Assembly (NCBI GenBank): GCA_026260175.1
Contig: JAKCWW010005819.1
Location: 10,252 to 34,549 of the forward strand
DNA: 24,298 nucleotides
Reading direction: 5' to 3'
DNA from: Reticulitermes lucifugus
Lineage: Eukaryota > Arthropoda > Insecta > Blattodea > Rhinotermitidae
Positions 19,649 through 24,298 of the stretch are shown piece by piece (within the stretch, counting starts at the first letter, position 1; each line of letters begins with the position of its first letter). Made by a program: the position numbers and the translations under genes. The notes under the pieces are model-generated. The model was not told the origin of the DNA. It saw only the letters and a list, made by a program, of their open reading frames with translations, and did no database searches.

Positions 19649-19673
19649 ATCTTCATCACAACGTGATGAAGAT
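19649..19673. repeat. 11-base inverted repeat with 3-base loop
   Basis: ATCTTCATCAC-AAC-GTGATGAAGAT, perfect pairing, at the right boundary of element 3. Confidence 0.85.
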
Positions 19674-19681
19674 ATACAAAG

Positions 19682-21987
19682 ATATATCCTAAAGGAAAGG
19701 AAAACTACCTATTGAAATATCTGGGAACGTATGGAAAGTATAATATTAAAATTTGAGAGCAATATGTGACGTGGTGTGAGATGGCTGATGTGACTACGAA
19801 TGCGATCCATTAACATCTCGGTGTCGAACTTTAGGGTTGCATAAAATGGCGGAATTTCTGACTGCACACCTGAGTATGAGAAATTACTACCGACGTTCTG
19901 GAGGAACATAGTGCTTCCATCTTCCGGGAAGAATTAAACTCACTCCATTTAATTTCAATACGTGCCCTAATAACCGAAGAATATACTACAGATCAGAACA
20001 CTATTCCCGCATTTTTATAAATGTTAACGTGTTCAGGCTTCCATTTTAAACCAGCGATAGATGTTCTGACGAGGTGCATCGCAGTCACTTCCAAATAAGG
20101 CCACCCAGCCCTCAAGTAAAAACAATATATTCACCCCTAACCACAGCGTGTTCAGTAATGAACTGAAAAGTTCCCCGAAAATGAAAGGCGTTTAAAACAG
20201 TAGCACCAGTCAGATAGCTAAGGAAGTGCAACAGATACTAACCCAACACCTGTTGAATGTGCCACCGACAATTTGCAACGATCTTTATCGAAGCAGTAAC
20301 AGCAGCTAAAATCATTAACAGAGGCTAGGTGGGTATGATGCTGTGAGCTTTCGTCCAATTTGTTTGTGCGAAGAACATAAAAGGAGGCGAAAACGGGAGA
20401 GGAATTCGTTATCAAAGTGCATGAATAATCAGTTACCGTACACCCTAAAATACAAAGGGAAGAGTGAAAGAGACGGAAATATTACTGTACTAGCACAATC
20501 TAGGGAGGCTACTTTGTTCTGAAGCACTTATTTGCGTAGAAATATATTCTATGCATTTAAGGCTTGCTCGCGACTTCCGTAGGAATTAGCGCATACGTTT
20601 CTTGCTTAGTAATAAATTAATATTTCACGGAACATATGATTAAGCAATAATAATGTCCATCACAGTTCTTTAGTTTAAATAAATAATACTGACCCAAACG
20701 GTTTGGGTTACAAAAGAAGCTCAACGAGAAGGAACATTCTTAAAATATCGTTCTCGAAGACACGCAAAAATACGAAGACATTTTGAACAACACGACATTA
20801 TCAAAGAGTTAAGAGTTATTCAGCTGATAAGAAGCTCCCACGTGTTTCAGTAGATTGAATGTGGCCGGAAACACGACGGCGATTAATTGTGTGGGCGAAA
20901 AAGGAACATGGAGGAAATTGAGTGACGAGCTTCGTAATTTGTATTTCAAATTTAAATTCGGTATTTGGTTTGTGCGGCACATTAAAATCAAGCGTTGCAC
21001 ATGGCACCAGAAAATGCCGACCGGTTCTGAATGCAATGTTTTCTTGATGGCGTGTACATTTACGTAACCAACCGAATCAGATGGAAGTTTGTCTTAACTT
21101 GAAGCATTTCCATATGCTTCGAAACGGAACGCGACATCCAGCCAACCAGCAAGGCACCGCCGCATCGCGAATGCAATGTGTCGGTCGCATCGGAAATACT
21201 TGTGGGGATCCAGCGGGCCGGATCGCAGCCACTCGGGAGCTAACTCTTCAGGCTCCCACTAGGATTCGAGAGAAACTTGCCACTGAAGGGACTGGAAGGA
21301 GCAGACATTCAACTTTCAGAATCAGAACATGAATGGACCAAGTAACATGACTAGCACAACTGGTAACAATACTGCAGAACGATTACACAAATATTTTGCT
21401 GGGCACTGCCCACCGTCTTGATGTACCCCTCATTTGACACACACACTATTTCGATGGATAGATTTGCTTCCGTGATCCGTTAGACCGACAAGGTCCAACA
21501 TGATAATGATATGGACCGAACGGAACTGTAGAGTAATCAGCTTTGCTGCTTTGTATTCTCTGAAATATTATGTCCGAGACTTTTCATGGTTTACATCACT
21601 CCCTCCAGCAAATGTCGAGATAGTACCTTCCATCAGGCCACAACAGCATGAATCCACGCCCTTTCCAGTCCTCTATTCACCGCATCATTCGACGCTATTT
21701 ACACGTAGTCTGAGGTACTGACAAATAGTACATAACACTCATACAACGGATCACGCAATGTCACAGTCACTACAGAACGATGTTGAACCACGATCCACTG
21801 CCAATGGAGTTTACATGTCCTTTTGGTGTCTACTTGATATTAAAAAAAAAACAGTGAACTAAACCACGGATTTGCGAAAGATAAAGGTGACTGCCATTAT
21901 ACGTAAAAATTTCGAACATTCATTCGAACATATGTATTAGGAAAGTGTGAAGTTTCAAACTTAAGATGTCAACCCCAAATATTGGAT
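19682..21987. other. Intronic sequence without recognised gene
   Basis: Mostly AT-rich. A GC-richer patch at about 21120..21310 has an 83-codon open frame on the plus strand (21081..21332) with no motif I recognise. A small inverted repeat ACCCAAAC-G-GTTTGGGT lies at about 20693..20709. Confidence 0.5.
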
Positions 21988-22140
21988 TCATAACCCGCTT
22001 ACGTACAGCGACCAACAGGCAAGGAGATAAGGCGGTCTGCTGCTCCCAGCACCTATTCCGATATCTGTCCCGCACCTCCAGCGCCTCCGTAAATGTTCCT
22101 TGGGAGAGAGAGTATCTACTGCCCACTGAGTTGTGAATGA
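21988..22140 (-). repeat. GC-rich patch, possible repeat fragment
   Basis: Two overlapping minus-strand frames stay open here, one through SLSQGTFTEALEVRDRYRNR and one through CGTDIGIGAGSSRPPYLLAC. Base composition differs from the AT-rich flanks. I suspect a decayed dispersed repeat but cannot name it. Confidence 0.25.
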
Positions 22141-22200
22141 GCGTGGAGTGCTGTTACGAACAACAAGGACGGGTACAATCTCAATTAATAGGATCTTCAA

Positions 22201-24217
22201 TAACTGAACACCACCTAGCTCGGGAAGCCTACGTACAAAAACAAAAGACGAGGAACTTACGTGAGAAAATTAAATTAATTGTATACTTCTCGAAAGTAAA
22301 GGGAAGTAAGTGGATACTAATGAAAATAAAGCCAAAAACAGAACAGAAAAAAAATCAGGGGCGAGCTTTAGGGAATGCGGTAACGAACTTTCCGCTTCCA
22401 CAAGAGCGTAACTTTCTCGAATCGTTCAGTAACCGTGAACGTATCAACGACAGAACTGCAATATCTGGTTATTTTAATATTTGGAGACAAGACATTTAAG
22501 CCACTCTTAAACACAGAATAAGTTTCGAACAAAAGCGGAGAGGGTGGGGAAGTGAGGAGGAAAAAAAAATGCAAAACAGAAAAATCACCATCGGTGAAGA
22601 AAGGCAGGGATTCACTCAAAACAAAATAGACAGTAGTTTCCCTCTGGAATGTTTAAACTCCGCAACGTCAGTTACAACAAACAAGTTCATCTTCGCGGAT
22701 TTGGAAAACACGTTTCCCGAGAGAATGGCCCCACAGAATCGCCTGAAGCTGCGTTAGACAGAGCAGTTCAGTATTGCAATATACTGTAATGTACGGCCTA
22801 ATGCAGCTTCACGCTCAGTAAATGAATATGTATACGCTGAGAGCCCATTCCCATTCGCCCTTGCAGAAATAACACTACATTCTTCAATCATATTTTATTT
22901 CCTTCGTATGTTATAAACAATTTCGATGCGGGTGAAAATGGCATCGCTGGAAGTCCATACATGCTTCAAGTACGTACAGACCTGCAATGGTCACAGCGCA
23001 CTATAACAGTACTACGGATTGTAAGAACACTGCATGTCTTGATAAGCACAATCAAATGTCTTTATATTACAGCAGAACATTCTGGTTAAACCCTCAGACA
23101 AGCCACCCCTTTGTGTACGTGAACAAGGAAATGTCCTAAAATATCGGAAGAGTGGGTGATGACCAATGCAGCTTTGTCTATACCCCAAACTGGCACAACC
23201 CCAAAGCTTCTGTAGGTCCACTTCGTTTGTGTTTAGTTACGACAGTTACGTCACGCGTTCGGCGAAGTCAGGCGTTAGACGTCACGTTCGGACAGATGGA
23301 AACTTCGGTTCTGGCAGTTTTAATAGCCCCTAAATTCCGAGTACGTTGGGCTACTAACGTCTTACATTAAGCAGCATGTTAATTTTTTAGCATCTCTAGC
23401 CAAGGGCGTCTTATTCCCAGGGGTGTACAACTAACTTTAACCAGTGAGGAATATACTATGCCCTCTAAGAAATTCGGGCCAACCAAACACAGCAGAACCT
23501 CTTTCGCTGCCGGATCAATCACAGCTGTCGAAGACACATTTGTCAGGAAGAATGTCACTTCCAAAACGCGAAATACGGCTACAGACAGTACACAGTACCA
23601 CTCAAACGGTCGCTATACGTATAATATCGAGGGTAATTATCTTATTTCATTTAGCAAAGGCAGGTATTTTAGGATCATTACCTAGGACAGACGTAAACAC
23701 ATAACTCATGTAGGCCTACAACGAAAAATGCAGACATACGAACACGAACTTACCCAGTGACTAGCCGCCTACTGCGAGAAGTACATCTAGCAATAGTACA
23801 GAACTATCACTGTGTGTAACATACTGTGCACTTCAGCAGCTTTATTAATCCCAAGAACAATTTCTTGAGGATTCACTGTCATGCTCTCACTCACACCTAC
23901 TCCCCTGTTCGCAGCAGCGCATACCTGTGTAAGACCCTGATACAGGAATCCACGACTTCATCATTCCAGCTAACCAGTGCACCTGGTCCTCTCACCATCC
24001 CGACCTGTCATAATTAATTAACTTGTCTCCCATCCTTCTGGTAGAAAATGTCAGGTAGAGAAAAGGGAAACTCGCATCGTCCAGCAGAGAGGCATGTTCG
24101 TCAGCGGACTGTGGATGATGGCCACCAATACGATATTTCTTCCCATTCTTTCTCAGCTTCGTGACAAATAACTTGACCGAAGAGCTGTGTGTAACGAACG
24201 TACGATCGCGCATAATG
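22201..24217. other. Intronic sequence; two CRE-like sites
   Basis: TTACGTCAC (23246..23254) and GACGTCAC (23278..23285) resemble CREB/ATF sites about 30 bases apart. A donor-like CTGG|GTAAGT lies on the minus strand at about 23752 without a recognisable exon. Confidence 0.4.
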
Positions 24218-24298
24218 CATCAACAACTTCAACTTCAACATCCAGCTCTACAGCCCTGGGTGGGCTTTGGCTTCCTCCACTATCTGCCTCCATTCTTC
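24218..24298 (-). mobile_element. LINE 3' end running off the right edge
   Basis: On the minus strand a stop codon is followed by a very short 3' region and tandem GTTGAA-type units (plus 24218..24242), a usual LINE tail. The coding end is described in the entry at 24248..24298. Confidence 0.6.
24248..24298 (-). pseudogene. LINE polyprotein C-terminus, partial
   Basis: The minus strand reads EEWRQIVEEAKAHPGL and a stop at 24248. The W..(I/V)V.EAK.HPGL ending is characteristic of non-LTR retrotransposon reverse-transcriptase polyproteins in animals. The frame is open to the window edge, so integrity upstream is unknown. It differs from the LINE at 15668..16028, so at least two LINE families are present. 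Confidence 0.72.

Larger units (their letters stand above)
19367..19672. mobile_element. 306-bp element with facing hammerhead folds (element 3)
   Basis: Long inverted repeats pair about 19374..19475 with about 19553..19640. The outer arms share AAGGC.GTCA and CGCAACTAAG-type sequence, and the inner arms share AATGCGCAACATGTTTCGGCTTAAGTA. Each inner arm holds a complete hammerhead core, one per strand, pointing outward. TATACAAAG occurs at both flanks (19358..19366 and 19673..19681), a candidate 9-base target duplication. The right edge carries a separate 11-base hairpin (19649..19673). It is related to elements 1 and 2 through the core CTGATGATGG and GCCGAAACATG, but its arms are otherwise different. 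Confidence 0.65.

Noticed and set aside
310..24213. Dozens of open frames of 60-123 codons on both strands
   Set aside because: None shows a domain, codon pattern or splice context. Their lengths fit chance in 24 kb, and several fall inside SINEs or microsatellites.
1377..24298. Recursive splice sites (CAG|GTAAGT) in the long heph intron
   Set aside because: I looked on the minus strand for a pyrimidine tract followed by AGGTAAGT and found no convincing case.

Overview
This is non-viral animal DNA, almost certainly from an insect with a large, intron-rich and repeat-rich genome. The repeat types (tRNA-derived SINEs, tail ends of LINEs, a short TTAGG run) resemble those of cockroaches and termites, but that placement is recollection and uncertain. 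The window has no intact long reading frame. The only host coding sequence I can support is one 52-base exon on the minus strand (1296..1347). It has a textbook branch point, polypyrimidine tract, acceptor and donor, and it encodes IFTRFGKVLKIVTFTKN. That is the alpha1-beta2 part of the second RNA-binding domain (RRM2) of polypyrimidine-tract-binding protein, called hephaestus (heph) in insects. The gene runs right to left, so about 22.9 kb to the right of the exon reads as the preceding intron and the first 1.3 kb as the start of the next one.

Layout. 1-1.3 kb: a CA microsatellite, a short hairpin beginning like initiator tRNA-Met, a second tRNA-Met-like fragment, and a small inverted-repeat (MITE-like) remnant. 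1.3 kb: the heph exon. 1.4-11.4 kb: unique AT-rich intron with a G-quadruplex motif (5005), a tRNA-derived SINE (about 5.6 kb), palindromes and a 29-base tandem duplication (8.5 kb), and a second SINE family (9.1-9.4 kb). 11.4-14.5 kb: a small element with a hammerhead-ribozyme fold, a truncated copy of the second SINE with target duplications, a palindromic relative of the hammerhead element, and a LINE scrap. 15.4-16.2 kb: the decayed 3' end of a LINE reverse-transcriptase frame. 18.2-18.6 kb: telomere-like TTAGG repeats and a third SINE family with 13-base target duplications. 19.4-19.7 kb: a third hammerhead element with facing ribozyme folds. 24.2 kb to the end: the last 16 codons of another LINE.

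The most interesting content is the group of three small mobile elements at 11.45, 13.99 and 19.37 kb. Each is bounded by a candidate short direct repeat and has long inverted repeats. Two contain complete hammerhead cores (CUGAUGA, stem II, GAAA, tiny stem III, UH); the third has lost the CUGAUGA segment but keeps the rest. All complete cores share an extra U before stem II. They resemble non-autonomous retroelements that carry ribozymes, such as relatives of Penelope-like elements or retrozymes. That assignment is inference. One fold lies in the sense direction of the heph transcript and could affect it if active.
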